Shown here piece by piece: positions 35,041 to 47,180 of a stretch of 64,000 nt of DNA. The first letter of the stretch is position 1; each line of letters begins with the position of its first letter. The position numbers and the translations under genes were made by a program. The notes beneath the pieces are model-generated. The model did not search any database. It was not told the DNA's origin and saw only the letters and a program-made list of their open reading frames with translations. Source of the stretch: Notamacropus eugenii (Eukaryota; Chordata; Mammalia; Diprotodontia; Macropodidae); contig NC_092878.1 in assembly GCF_028372415.1 (NCBI RefSeq), forward strand, positions 28,874,903 to 28,938,902, given 5' to 3'.

Positions 35041-35172
35041 GGAATGTTGTCCAGATCACTGAGAGGTTTGGACTTGCCTAGGGTTTTGCAACCAATGTGT
35101 GTCAGAAGTGGGACTTGAATCCAGGGCTTTTTGTCTTTGAGGCAGGCTCTCTATCCACTATGTCAAGCTAAT
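35040..35172 (-). repeat. SINE fragment, minus orientation
   Basis: 'TTGCCTAGGGTTTTGCAACC', 'GGGACTTGAATCCAGGGCTTT' and 'CTCTCTATCCACTATGTCA' are the reverse of a SINE tRNA head and middle. Confidence 0.65.
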
Positions 35173-35517
35173 AATATAAAAAATATTTAAATATTCAGTA
35201 ATAACTGATCATTGATAACCAAATCCATTTTAAGCTGTGAGGTCAGCAGCTATGCAGGGACATTGAAAAAAGTTCGTCTCATTAGTTTACATACTGTGCT
35301 TACACAGTCATAATGCATCTATGATGTTTCCTAATTAAATCTGAGAAGGATAATTCAAATTTGATTTAGAGGGTTGTATTAAATTAAGTTAAAAATTAGT
35401 TACTAGATTACTAAACAGAAGCAGCAGAAAACAACACAGATTTTGGAGGGATTTATTCCTAAGAATTTGCTTGTTACCTGACCAGTGTTCAAAAGAACAC
35501 AAAGCAAAATATCTCTC

Positions 35518-35735
35518 TAAGGCAGGGACAAAGAATCCATAGGTAGATTTCAGTGGGTTTGTGAACTTGGATGGGGAAAAAATCCTCAAAAACCTTTTCA
35601 GTATAATTGATTTGCATTGTATATACATTTTATTTATATTAATTTTATTTTATTCATTTAAAAACATTCTTCTGAGAAGGGGTCCATAGGTTTCATCAGA
35701 AGAGTTCATGATGTAACTAAGGTTAATATCTCTAT
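35518..35735 (+). repeat. hAT-like MITE
   Basis: 'AAAGAATCCATAGGTAGATTTC', 'CAGTATAATTGATTTGCATTG', 'TTCTGAGAAGGGGTCCATAGG' recur at 43145-43345, where the right end reads AAAAAAGGTTAGGAATTCTTG. This is the layout of a small non-autonomous DNA transposon. Confidence 0.55.
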
Positions 35736-35737
35736 TG

Positions 35738-36385
35738 TTTTTTAAACATTTTAAATTAAATTTTATTTTTTTCAACAAGCAAAACCTTTTTCTCTTTCCT
35801 CCTCCTCCACATTGAGAACAAAAGAAAAACAAAACCCTTGTAACAAATGCAGAAAGCAGATTTCTGTGTTGACCATGTTCAAAAGAAAAGCTCTGTGTAT
35901 ACACATATATAACCATTCTGTATATGTACACCTACACGTGTGCATACAAGCACATATGCACATATGTGTGTCTCATTCTTTACTCTACGTCTTTCCTCTC
36001 TATCAGGATGTGGATAGTACGTTTCATCATTAGTTCTCTGGAATGACTTATGCTGATGAGTTATGTAACTTCTAAGTTGTTCGTTTTTACAATATTCTTG
36101 TCATTGAATAATTTTTTTTCCTGGTTCTGTTCACTTCTGTCTCCATCAGCTCATGCAGGTTTTCCCAGGTTCCTCTGAATCTATTCCTTTCATTATTTCT
36201 TACACAATAGTGTTCATCACATTTATATATCACATAATTTGTTTATCCATTCGTATATTGATGGGTTACCCCTTCTGATTCCAATTCTTTGCCAGCTCAA
36301 AAAGAGCTATAAATATTTCTGTTTATTCTTAGTGAGAGTTTATTTTGCTTAGGATCAATTCCTCCCTTAAGGTGCTTTCCAATTT
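35738..36385 (-). repeat. L1 3' end, truncated, minus strand
   Basis: T-rich lead, 3' UTR with 'GAACAAAAGAAAAACAAAACC' and ORF2 C-terminal code in reverse ('CCAATTCTTTGCCAGCTC', 'AAAAAGAGCTATAAATATTTC'). Same subfamily as 5062-5742. Confidence 0.75.
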
Positions 36386-36900
36386 CCCCTTCTCCCTTTT
36401 CTTTCCTAATTCCTTGTTGAATGAAATGTAATACCTCTATCCTAATGGTTAAATTTTTAGAATTTGTAAGTCAGCTTATCATCTTGGTTTATAGACTTTT
36501 TCTTTTCTTTAAGAAGAGTATTTTTAGGTAGTCTAATTTAATAAAACCTTTGACATTCCACTAAGAGGAAGAAGCTAGTTTCCTGCTATGTTAACAACAG
36601 CTATATTTGACCTCAGCATAGTCTCTTTTTGTTGCTAAGACATTTTTTCTTTGCTGTTGGTTGTACCCCAAATTGAGATATCTTTTCTTTAGTATACAGG
36701 AGAACAATAGAATATCAGTCACAGTAAGAAAATATTCTCTTAATCAGGGACAAATTAAGCACTCTGGATAGCCTTGCTAATTTTATATAATCTCAATTAA
36801 TAAAAATGTAAATTAAAATATTTTGAAAGGAATACATTTTTATTCAGATAAGGTAAGTATTAAGATGTAAAGTGAGGTAACTAAATGCAAACATTCTAGT
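36385..36900. other. Intronic sequence, nothing recognised
   Basis: AT-rich, without a supported feature. Confidence 0.4.
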
Positions 36901-36901
36901 T

Positions 36902-37450
36902 CAAAATTGTCCTTTGTTCTCAAAGAGGACCATGACATCAAGATGATGACATGACTTGCAGTTGACTTTGATTTGAGTGAGGGAGGGCTGTGCAAGGTCG
37001 CCAACCTCACTTTCTTCTCCTGAGCCATCTTGGTCCTGTGGCCTGATATTCATCAGGATGACTGGAGATGGCCCAGGATGCAATGGGAGGACCTGGTGCT
37101 TTTAGGCTGAGATCTTAATCACATTCTCACTTTGAGTGAGATGCACCCATTCAGTGAATTCAATGAATTTAAGTAGTTGCTCAAGGGATGACCCATTTAA
37201 TAAAAAAAAAAAAATCAAACTGGGAGGAGAAGACCTTCAGGGTTCCTAGGTAAAAGAGAAACAATTACTATTTAGTATTTAAATCTACTCCGAGGTATGT
37301 GGGTGGGGACCTGTTGGCCAGTCTGTGAGCTCCAGAGTGAGTTGGGTTTGAGGCTTCATCTTTGAGCAAGAGATGTAGCCAGTAAACCCGGAGGAAAAAG
37401 GGCAGCTTTTGGGCGTGGAATGGAGGAAGAGGGGGAGAGGAGGAGGAAGA
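36902..37450 (-). repeat. Long family A copy, right arm of an inverted pair
   Basis: Reverse complement matches 29028-29575 along the entire 550 bp, including the part outside the usual family body (TTGGCCAGTCTGTGAGCTCC, GTTTGAGGCTTCATCTTTGA). Confidence 0.8.
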
Positions 37451-37479
37451 AGAGAGCTGCTACTCATTCACCGGTTGTG

Positions 37480-37655
37480 TTTGTCCTTTGTTCTTGAAGA
37501 GGACCATGACATCAAGATGATGACATGACTTGGAGTTGACTTTGATTTGAGTGAGGGAGGGCTGTGCAGGGTCACCAACCTCACTTTGCTCTCCTGAGTC
37601 ATCTGGATCCAGTGGCCTGATATTCATCAGGATGGCTGGAGATGGCCCAGGAGTT
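37480..37655 (-). repeat. Family A repeat, tandem to the previous copy
   Basis: GTTCTTGAAGAGGACCATG, CAAGATGATGACATGACTTG and ATATTCATCAGGATGGCTGG; same orientation as 36902-37450 and immediately beside it. 37660-38250 has a possible MITE start (GCAGTGGTCTCTAAATT) and otherwise nothing recognised. Confidence 0.75.
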
Positions 37656-38261
37656 AAAAATAAGATGGTACAAATGTATCACAAAACTTTATAGCAGTGG
37701 TCTCTAAATTTTTTTGAATATGTACTCCATCAATAAAAACATTTTGATCCCATGTCCTCAGTATGTGTATCTGTAAATTATAAACGTATTATGTATTATA
37801 TACTATACTATGTACAGTATATATGTGTGTGTTATATATTATAAAAATGAAAATCAAAGGGTAAGATATAGATGAAATAGCATTTTAAAAGTTTAATGGT
37901 ACAAAAACATTTGTTCACACTAAAATAGTTTTTTGGTAAAGTGATTGAATATGTTTTATTATTTTTGAAATTTTGATTTTAATACTTTCTTATATAGCAA
38001 TTTAAAGGTCTTAGAATCTAAGTTCATTTCATTTTGATACTTGGTTTTAGTGGTTGTCATAGCTGAAAAAGACACCTCAGAAAGATACAGAGACCCAAAT
38101 AGGAGAAGTGCTCTAAGCACAAGATCAGTGCCAGTTTTGTAGCCTTACTTCAAGGTGACAGCAAATAAGGTACTCCCAGAAGACTTCTCATTTCCAGGTC
38201 CCTGCTCTGTGTCCTTGAAAGCCTCAGGGTGCCAAATACACTAGAGCAGAGATGTCCAACA

Positions 38262-38458
38262 CATGGCCTACAGCACTTCCCACTGACACCTGAACCAGAC
38301 TAAAATGGAACTGGAAAATATTTAACAACATAAAGAAGTTAATAAAAAATAACCATATTGACGTGTGTGGTTTTCTAAGTCAATATATGGCCCACAGGGA
38401 TCCTTGTGTATGGTGTAGTGGTTCTTGCTTCTGTTTGAATTTGACACCACTGTCCCTG
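38262..38458 (-). repeat. hAT-like MITE
   Basis: Edges GAGCAGAGATGTCCAACAC and TTTGAATTTGACACCACTG are inverted relative to each other in part (GTGTC-type ends). The inside carries 'TGTGTGGTTTTCTAAG' and 'CCCACAGGGATCCTTG', shared in reverse with 33432-33610. Confidence 0.6.
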
Positions 38459-38689
38459 CTTTTGGGGAAGGAGATTGAGAACTAGGTGCTTGCTCCATCT
38501 TCAGGGTATCTTCTGGGCTGCACCATTAGCATGCGATGGGATTTCAGTCTGATCTGGGACACCTGATTGCCAGAAATTTACTGACCAAGACACTGACCAA
38601 ACTAAAGGAAGATGGTATCCTCATAGTTAGAAACCTCGGTGTACACACTCGCATCTCAAATGCTTGGACCTCCAGCTGGCCTTTTCTCT

Positions 38690-40175
38690 CAATCCTTGTT
38701 CTGCTTGATTTCTGCAGCTTTTGATGCTGTCACTACCCTTTCCTTTGGGAAACTCCCCTCGTGGCTTCTTTAGTAACATTGTTCTTCTTTGTCTTTCTCT
38801 CTCTGCTTTTATTTTTTCAGTCTCTTTTACTCAATAAAAATTACACAAACTTCGAGGCCCCCTTAAAGCTCTATTGTGGGCTCTAGTTTCTCTGCACTGT
38901 TTTGATGATCTCAGCAGCCCTCATGGGCTGCCCGCATATTGTAGCTGCCCAATTTTTATCTCTTACTAATCTCTCTCATCTCCAGCCCTGCATCATCATC
39001 TGCCTGCTGGACTTAGCTACCTGCAGTGCCCCATTGACATCTCCAATTCAGCCTGCTTAAAACAGTCCACCTCCCCCCTAAATCCAGCTCTCCTCCAACT
39101 TCTTTGTCTTTGCTTGAGGCACCATGTTTCTTTCAGTTGGCTCTCCTCTCCCTTTATATGTAGTTAGTTGCCTAGACTTGGTTTTTCAAATTGATCCTCT
39201 TTGTACTTACATCATCACTGCTTTAGTTTAGATCCTTCTTACCACCATCACACAAGCCTTGTAACTGATTTTCCTACTTCCATTTTCTCACTTTTCAGGT
39301 GAGAAATAGAAGCGTATTAGGAGGTGTCCAGGGAACCCACGTTATTATTTCTCACTCGTGCATTCCCGCACTTCTTGTTCTCCAGGAATTCATTCCACTA
39401 GATGAAGTCACCTCTGAAACTCTCACCTCCTCAGATCATTTCCTGTCCTGGCTGCAGGACTTCATTATTTCCCCACTCTCCTCCTCTGCCTTTCATTCCC
39501 ATTAGAATGTGAACCCATGGAGGGGAAGGACTGTCTTATTCCTTTCTTTGTATCCCCAGAGCTTAGCACTGTGTGTGGCACACAGTAGGCACTTCATACA
39601 TGTTTATTGACTGACTGTGACTCTGTCCATATCATCTCTCTTCTGCACTGTTGCCAAATTGTTGAGACATGGTAGGTCATGTTGTTCTCTGTTCCCTGTT
39701 ACATTTAGGATAAAGTAGGAAATCCTCAGCCTGTCACATTAAAGCTTTCCACAGTTTTGGCTCCTTCCAACTTTTCCAGATTTACTTCCTGTAACACTCC
39801 CCTTTGTGTATTCTGTATTCCATCTGATCTGACCTAATAGCTGTTTCCCTGAACTTGAAATTTCATTTTCTGCCTGTGTTCCTTTGTACAGACTATCCTT
39901 GTGTTTGGCATGTCCTCCCTCCTCACCACTGCCCTTAGGATCTTTTATCTTTCTTCAAGGTTCAGCCAAGGTTTCCTTCCTCTTTGAAGTATCTTCTGAT
40001 TCTCCCTTCTCTTTTTTCCATTGTTGATGTGCTTGCTGCCCTTATGTTTTTTATAATTACTTATTTGTGTATGTGTTTTGTTTTCCCAGTAAAGTACAAG
40101 GTTCTTAAGGATAAGGTTTTTTTTTTCTTGGCATTCCTAGGTCCCAAGATGGTAGTTAACAAATGCGTGAATTGA
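38690..40175 (+). repeat. Two adjacent L2 3' halves
   Basis: The first runs to about 39615 and ends with 'CTTTGTATCCCCAGAGCTTAGC', 'GTAGGCACTTCATAC' and TTTATTGACTGACTG. A second begins near 39620 ('GGTAGGTCATGTTGTTCTC', 'TTTGGCATGTCCTCCCTCC') and ends near 40175. Stops in all frames. Confidence 0.75.
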
Positions 40176-41228
40176 CTTTTACTAGATTGTTTCGTTATGA
40201 ATTCTCTTTACAGTTATGATTCAGGTATAAAAATAGTAATTCCCTGTTTCTTGTCTGCTCCCCTTTTCCTCCTACTCCTCAGTTTGTTGTCATTAGAGGT
40301 AAGAATCTATTTTTAAAAAACCACATTAGAAACCTGTTGTTGCCACAGAATGAAATGTGGTTCCAAAACCAAACCCCAAGCAAAGCTCTTTTATCCTGAA
40401 AGCTTCCTTTGTGAACATTTATCAGAACACATGCTTTTCTGTACTTTCTACTGTCTTTTATGACTAATGATAAGTTAATCAGTAGATGCTAATAGCAGTT
40501 TTACTTTTCACATAGTTCTGTAACCTGTTAGAGTCTTTAGTTGTACTTATTTGCAATGACTTCTTTTCTTAGATATGCTTTAGTTTCCTCTTTTCAATTT
40601 GATAAGCGTTTATTATATGTCCAAGGTTCTGTGCTAGGTGCTGGGGCTATAGATAGAAGATGAAACCATTTCTTCCCCCCTGGAGCTTATATTCTATGAA
40701 AGGATAAAACATGAAGACAAACAAGAAAGTACCAGGAAGATAAAGATAGACCTGGAGCCTCAGCATTGAGGCTTTCCTTCTGAGATGCAGATCCCATTCC
40801 ATCGTGTGTGACTTCTGTCTCCGTTCCATAAATGTACTGGATGGTCTGCGTGAAGTGCTGGGGTATCACTTGCTTTTATGGCGTCGGATCCATTGAGTCC
40901 TTTGTTTTTGCTGCATTTCTAGCCCACTGTATTTTTTATGCTTGTTTTTTAAACGTCTGTGTGTTCTCCACCAGTATCCCACTGCTGCTCTCTACATGTT
41001 ACTCTTTTTAAATTCTGAATTCTGTATTAATGTTCCATGACTCACAACCTTGAAGTAGTATCCTCAGTAGAATATTGGTATTAAGAAGCCAGACCTTTGT
41101 TTTAAGGAGAAATTTGGGAGCATTAAGGTAGCTTTACAGTTTCCCAGAAGCAGTACAGTCCACTTTCCTCCTGATGTTTAGTTCTGTGCCTGACTTGTCC
41201 ATTTTTATGTCCTCTTTAAGACACACAT

Positions 41229-41261
<33 letters not shown>

Positions 41262-41560
41262 AACGCAAGTGCGATAATATGACCAGTTCTCTCACCCTCC
41301 CCTTTCCTAATACCTCAAAACATTTCAAATCCACATCTCTTACTTCTTCTTATCTCAGAAATTTCATTTAAAATGGCTACAAAATGTATAACATTTCTGG
41401 GAGCTACTACGCAGGAATGCATTTAGGGTTTCAGGAAACACAACTCCATAACACTTTTCAGCAATATGAACTTATTAAATGATTAAAGAAATATTCATTA
41501 TGTTTAATTCTCACCAACTTAATAAAAATTATGGTATTATTACAGCAGGAACAGGACTCC
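40175..41560. other. Intronic sequence with family B scrap and (AC)n
   Basis: A family B start (GATAAGCGTTTATTATATGTCC, GTGCTAGGTGCTGGGG) lies at 40590-40735. An (AC)n microsatellite of about 35 bp lies at 41222-41258. No exon is seen. Confidence 0.5.
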
Positions 41561-42120
41561 TTCAGGATATTTTCTTTTACTTTGATTTTCAGAACACCCT
41601 AGTCCGCTGTTTCTCTTCCTGTTTAACTGTGTTCTCTGTTTCTTTTGCTCACTTCTTGACCCCTAAATTTGCAGTATTACCCAAGGTTCTGTTCCTCGCC
41701 CTCTTACATTCTCTCCTTCGCAGTGACATTGATTTTCTCAGCTTCAAAATTCAACTCTACTCAAATGACTGTAAACTGCATCTCTAGCCCTGTGATCTCT
41801 ATTGATCTCTATAGATTTACTGTACATCACTCTGTACTGCTCAGTCTATGTATATGTGTGCATTGCTGTAATGCCCATTTGCTCTCTTCACTCATTACTC
41901 AGCTCCTTGAAATCTAGCCTTTGACTTCATACTCAACTGAAACTTCTGCTAAAGTCCCAGTGATCTCCTGACGGCCACATCTGATTGTCTTCTTTGTCAG
42001 CCTGCGCTTCTTGATCTTTCTGCTATGTTTGACACTATTGACTATCTTCTTCTCTGGGATAATCTTTTTTTCCTCCTAGAGTTTTTATGATACTGACCGT
42101 CTGGTTCTTCTTCCAACTCT
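41560..42120 (+). repeat. L2 LINE ORF2 fragments
   Basis: Two L2 ORF2 segments in unusual order: 'AAGGTTCTGTTCCTCGCCC' and 'CTCTACTCAAATGACTG' (late reverse transcriptase), then 'CCCAGTGATCTCCTGACGG' and 'TATGTTTGACACTATTGAC' (earlier reverse transcriptase, F-D-T-I-D). They are therefore two insertions or a rearranged copy. Confidence 0.65.
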
Positions 42121-42139
42121 GGTTCGAATAATGCTAATG

Positions 42140-42345
42140 ATGATAGTAATTTGGTATTTATATAGCACATATATATGCCAGGCACCGTGCTAAGTGCTTC
42201 GTTGATCCTCACAACAAACCTTGTGAGATAGGTGCAGACAGACTGAGTGACTTGCCTAGGGTCATGTAACTAGTGAGAGTCCCAAGCCACATTTGAACTC
42301 AGTTCTTTCTGACTTCAGGCCCAACACTGTATCCACTGCCTACAT
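42140..42345 (-). repeat. MIR/THER-type SINE, minus orientation
   Basis: 'TATATGCCAGGCACCGTGC', 'ATCCTCACAACAAACCTTG', 'GACTTGCCTAGGGTCATG' and 'ATTTGAACTCAGTTCTTTC' are in the reverse order expected. Confidence 0.75.
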
Positions 42346-43140
42346 CAAGGGAGTCGGTCGGGAGTGGTCAGCCCATAGAGGAAGAGCCCTGGGATTTGGA
42401 AGCTAACCTCGAGTTCAGATGAAAGGGGACTTTATTTGGACTTGGTATTGATTAAGAATGTTCTTACCGTGATCTAGGAGTGGATGGTGTGGTATTTTGA
42501 AAGGGGACTTTATTTGGTCTGATGTGCTGACATGTATTCTTGTACATTTGACTCAGTTCTCTATATATTTTAGAAATGAGGCCTTTTTATCACAGGCACT
42601 AGTTACAAAAAATCTTAGTTGTATTTAAGTCTTGAGTGTTGTTCTGTGTATTACTTCCTAGACATTTGATATATTTTGTAACCATTTTAAGTGGAATTTC
42701 TCATTTTATCTCCTCCTTCTTAGATTTGATAATATGTACAAGAAGGCTGATAATTTTTGTGAACTGTTTGTGTTACTGAATTTATTTTATTTCATTTCAC
42801 TGTTTTTAATTGAATCTCTGAGATTCTCAAAGAATACAGTTTTATGGAGAGCAAATAGACATAATTTTGCTTCATCTTTTCCTAGGCATATTGTTCTTGC
42901 TATCTTTCGCTTGTCTGTTTTTGCTGACTTACACCATATTTGGTGCTTTTTTTATGCCTCTTTTGCACATATATCATCGCTCTTACTATGCTTCTTCCTC
43001 TTAAGTACCTACCATGTGCTTGTCTGTTGCCCTTTGGTTCATCTGCAGTCTTATTTATAGATCATAATGTTTCATAATTTTCAGTCATATAGCATCATAC
43101 CTCCCATATGTTTCAGTGGGAAAATGGAGTCCGAATAGAT
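42345..43140. other. Intronic sequence with a small L1 ORF2 scrap
   Basis: 42545-42660 is an L1 ORF2 scrap in reverse ('GACTCAGTTCTCTATATA', 'GAAATGAGGCC'). The 108-residue frame at 42734-43060 has no recognisable domain and no suitable splice context. Confidence 0.45.
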
Positions 43141-43144
43141 TAAA

Positions 43145-43345
43145 TTTTTTTTTTTTGATGAACACTTGTTTGCATTGGAATAGGGTCTGTGAGCATGTTT
43201 TATTAAAAAAATATTTTGATAACTGCCTTCAGTATAATTGATTTCCTTTGTAATCTAGTGTGTTTTATTTAAAGACCTTCTGAAAATGGGTCCATAAACT
43301 TTACAAAACTGCCACAGAGATCTGTGACACCACAAAAAAGGTTAG
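43145..43345 (+). repeat. hAT-like MITE
   Basis: Shares 'CAGTATAATTGATTTCCTTTG', 'TTCTGAAAATGGGTCCATAAAC' and a 'GTGACACCACAAAAAAGG' end with the copy at 35518-35735. An L2 3' end scrap follows at 43500-43600 (GTAAGCTCTTTGAGGTCAG, 'TAGGTACTTAGTG'). Confidence 0.55.
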
Positions 43346-43604
43346 GAATTCTTGTATTAGAGTTTACATTTCTGCAAATGTTGCCTTTTGACTATAGGAT
43401 GTTTAGAACACTTGTGAGCCAGGTATACTTTCGTTATTGAAAAATGATGGAGTGGTGTTAGTATTGCCTTCTGAAAGATTTTTAACAGGTCATTCCTTAC
43501 ATGAGTGTTAAAGTGTAAGCTCTTTGAGGTCAGAAGTTGCTTTTTCTTTGTTCCTAATTCGAAGCCTGGTACCTGGCACCTCGTAGGTACTTAGTGTGCT
43601 GTTG

Positions 43605-44225
43605 CTGTATAATATAACAAAAATCTAGACAGAGTTTATCAATTCCAAATAACATTCTTTTAATTTGCTCATTCCGAACTTTTTTTTTTTACTTTAGCAA
43701 GTTAAGTCAGTATTGTAAAACACTATTAAATACAGTAATCCTTTGTGGTGTTTTGATTGATGCTGTTTCAAAATATATCTGATATTTTACCCGCAATGAG
43801 CTCTTTTAAGACTATAAGTCACAAAGGTACTAATATGCATAGTAGAGGAAGTAGGAACTCTGGAAACTCCCTATGTCAATGAAATAACAGATCCTGTCAA
43901 AATAAAATAAAAATCTTAGATTTTTTTAAAAAGTTGACTCCACTTCAGTTTTGGTACTTCTCTTCCTAGTCCTTCTTTAAGGGACCCAGAATTGGTCTTA
44001 TAAATATCTTAAGAATCAAAGGTAAATCCAGAGACCCCTTGCATTATCTTGTTTCCTTGATCGTTTTTTCTTAGTTGGATGCTACCTTTTGCGTCATTTT
44101 CTCTTTTGAAAAATGGAAATATAAATGAGGCCTTGAGAAGCCAAATAGGTCAATGAGAGTCCCTTGATGGATGGTTTACTTAGAAATGAAAAGCCTTAAG
44201 CTGCATCCTATGATTCTGAGCCATG
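43605..44225. other. Intronic sequence, nothing recognised
   Basis: No supported feature. Confidence 0.4.
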
Positions 44226-44229
44226 ATAA

Positions 44230-44440
44230 GCAGAGGAAGGTATCATGCAGCTGGAAGAGCATTAGTTCTGGAGTCAGAGGATGTGGACTCCTTTCCTCTC
44301 ACCTGATGCTTATACCTGGATAATCTTTGGCAAGTCCTTAAGCTTCCAGGGCTTTAGTGCCCTGATCTGTAAAATGAGGAGGTTGGATTAGATGTCCTAG
44401 GAGAGGTCCCTTCTAACTCTCCATCGACTGTTTTCTATAT
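44230..44440 (+). repeat. tRNA-headed SINE, plus orientation
   Basis: 'AGCTGGAAGAGCATTAGTTC', 'TGGAGTCAGAGGATGTGGAC', 'TGATCTGTAAAATGAGGAGG' and 'GGATTAGATGTCCTAGGAG' are in full SINE order. Confidence 0.75.
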
Positions 44441-44689
44441 GTAGTGGATGGGAAGGCTCTCCTTCAAGATTTCCTTGGCAAGATTAATTCCTTGTAGAGA
44501 TGAGCTCTTTGTTAACAAGATTAACATGAGTGGGGTCTTTGTCATGGCACTGATGATGTACAATCCTAGTGGGCATTATAGTCTTGGAGTCCTGGCACAT
44601 AGTAGGTGCCAATTCTCTTCCCTCCTGTCTCCCCCCTTCTTTCCTCCTCCTTTCAGTTTCAGGCTCTTGATTTAGATCTGTAATAAACA

Positions 44690-44870
44690 GTGATAACTAC
44701 CATTTATGTAGCACTGAGTACCAGGCGCTATGAAGCGCTTTGCAATTATTACCTCATCTGAACCTCACAACAACTATTATTATCCCCATTTTACAGGTGA
44801 TGTAGATGAAGCAAGACGAGGCTAAGTGACTGGGCAGGATTTGAACTGAGATCTTTGTGATTCCATCCAG
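44690..44870 (-). repeat. MIR/THER-type SINE, minus orientation
   Basis: 'TACCATTTATGTAGCACTGAG', 'GAACCTCACAACAACTATTA', 'CCCCATTTTACAGGTGATG' and 'AGGATTTGAACTGAGATC' are in reverse SINE order. Confidence 0.75.
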
Positions 44871-45081
44871 CACTTTGCCTCAGTCTTTGCAAGACTGGTA
44901 AATACATTCTTAGCCTTGATTAGGTCCGCTTCATCTCCAGCCTCTCCATCCCTAGCAAGGAGCTGTTCCTGTATTTTAAGCTGTGGTCCAAAAATCCAAG
45001 TTCCTTTCATAGCCACTGTCTTTTTTTCACCATCAGTATTCATTTTAATGTCATTTAATTTCTCCCCCAATTACTATGTAA

Positions 45082-45590
45082 TTTTTTAAATGATATTTTA
45101 TTTTTTTCTAATTACATGTAAAGGCAATTTTAACATTCATTTAAAAATTTTGAGTTCTAGATTTTCTCCCTCACCTCCCCCCTCCCTAAAATAGCAATTT
45201 TGACACAGGTTATATAGGTGTAATCATGTAAAACCTATTTCTATATTAGTCATGTTGTGAAAGAAGAAACAGGCCAAAAGGAAAAAACCCCACAAAAAAC
45301 CCCAAAGGAAGTGAAAATAGTATGCTTTGGTTGACATTCAGACACCCATCAGTTCTTTCTGTAGACGTGAATAGCAGTTTTCTTCATGAGACCTTTGGAA
45401 TTGTCTTTGATCCGTGTGGCGCTGCTTGGAATAGCTGAAGCATTCACAGTTGATCATCACACAGTGTTGCTGTCACTCTGGCTCTGCTTTCTTCACTTTG
45501 CATCACAGGCACTGTCTTACTAACCAGCTCGTTAACTCTTCCACCCTTTGAAGTATGAAATTATTCAGCCATGTCAGGAATAAGACTGGG
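45082..45590 (-). repeat. L1 3' end, truncated, minus strand
   Basis: 'CTAATTACATGTAAAGGCAAT', 'TATATAGGTGTAATCATG', 'TATTAGTCATGTTGTGAAAG' and 'TTGATCATCACACAGTGTTG' give the same 3' UTR and ORF2-end order as at 8758-9292. Nothing is recognised at 45600-46250. Confidence 0.75.
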
Positions 45591-46269
45591 CAGAGAGAGA
45601 GCTTCAGTCACTAACCTTTTATTAAGTACCTACTCTGTGACAGGCTTTTAGAAGTTTTTCCTCAGCTTACATTCCTCTTTACCCTCAGGTCAAAACTTGT
45701 AATGTTCTTCTTTATAGCCCTTCTGGTTATTGAGAAAATAAAAAAGTAAAGTCAAGAATCTGCACATAAGTTTTCCTTGTACTATGGAGATTTTTTTCCT
45801 CAGGCTTACAGCTCTTGAGATCAGGCTTCCTTATAGTTTCTGAACCCTCATCTCTAGCTATATATTTCACAGCACTCATGTACATCGTTCCTGATGTTGC
45901 CTTTTTAGAAAAATCTGAAAAAATTAAAAACCCCACATTTTGATTGGTTTTAGGCTTATCTTAAATATTTGATGTACAATATTTTGAGAGAGGAATGTTT
46001 TTTTGCTGTTATTACTAAGTAAATTAATATGAATGTAGTTCCTAGCATCTAACTTTTGTTTTAAATTATATGTAATAAGGAAAAATGAATATTCCTTACA
46101 GTTCTAAAAATACTATTGATTCTGAGTTTTTGGGTCCTGTAAGTGGACATATAGGATCCTAAAGTGAAAAGAGTCAATGTGATAAATAAAATAACCTTTC
46201 TCAAGAAATTAAATTAAGCAGCTGTGTTGTAGTTGCCACAACACTGATATTTTTAGTGCAGATATATTT

Positions 46270-46527
46270 TTTTTTTAATTTTTTAATTTTTTTAATGTTT
46301 AACAATCACTGCCATACAATTGCGATTTTATCCCTCCCCACCCACCCCCCACTACCTCCCTCCCTCCCCACGACTGCATACAATTCTGTATAGATTCTAC
46401 ATATACTTTCCTATTGAGTATATTTTCACTATAGTCATGCTATGTAGTCAGACTAAGATAAATGAAAGAATCCGTATAACAAATCAGAACATGATACACA
46501 AACAGATACACATACACAAACATGATC
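46270..46527 (-). mobile_element. Very short young L1 3' end with 16-bp target-site duplication
   Basis: TAGTGCAGATATATTT flanks it at 46254-46269 and 46528-46543. The body is almost identical over 240 bp to the 3' UTR of the L1 at 54909-56685 (AATGTTTAACAATCACTGCC, CCCCACGACTGCATAC, ATGATACACAAAC), so both come from the same L1 subfamily. It carries only 3' UTR. Confidence 0.95.
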
Positions 46528-46543
46528 TAGTGCAGATATATTT

Positions 46544-47180
46544 AATGCTATTCTAAAACAGCTGACTATTCTGAGCTTTCTTTTACATCCTTCCTTTGTT
46601 ATTTCTCTTATTTGAGTCTCCAGAGGAGGAAATGGAGATTCCATTGTCTCTGATTCTGAAAGTTATCTGAAACATAGTATCTGTCTTATTAGCAGCTTGT
46701 TCAGGAATTCTTGTCTATCAAATTTACCAAAGACAGCCATGCTGTTGGTTACGTTAGGCAAGTTCTTTGTACTTATTCCTTGACACTCAAGTATAAGTGA
46801 ACTCAAAGGAAGGAAAGGTAGTTTGACTGAATATCGGGAAGTGAGCCCTAAATGTATTGCTCAGAAAGGGTTAAACCCCACATACCTGGTAGGTTGGGAG
46901 CACCACCATGAGGACACCAAACTTAGCGTCCACAGTTTTGCCCAAGGTTGACTGTTACTAGTATTGTTTTTATACACACACATGTACATACGTATATATT
47001 TATATACATGTGTGTTTAGCACTAGATAAAGGAAAAGTAAACAAAATTATAAACCATATACTAATCATGTGAAGGATAATTTTTTTCCTAGAGGTTCATG
47101 CTGATACTTCAGGGCATGAGGTGACTGAGCTCTAGAAAACTGTGGCACTCTATTAATCTAAAAGGACAAGGGGAAGAAAA
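46544..47180. other. Intronic sequence, nothing recognised
   Basis: A TA/CA-rich patch at 46970-47015; no exon or repeat family identified. Confidence 0.4.
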
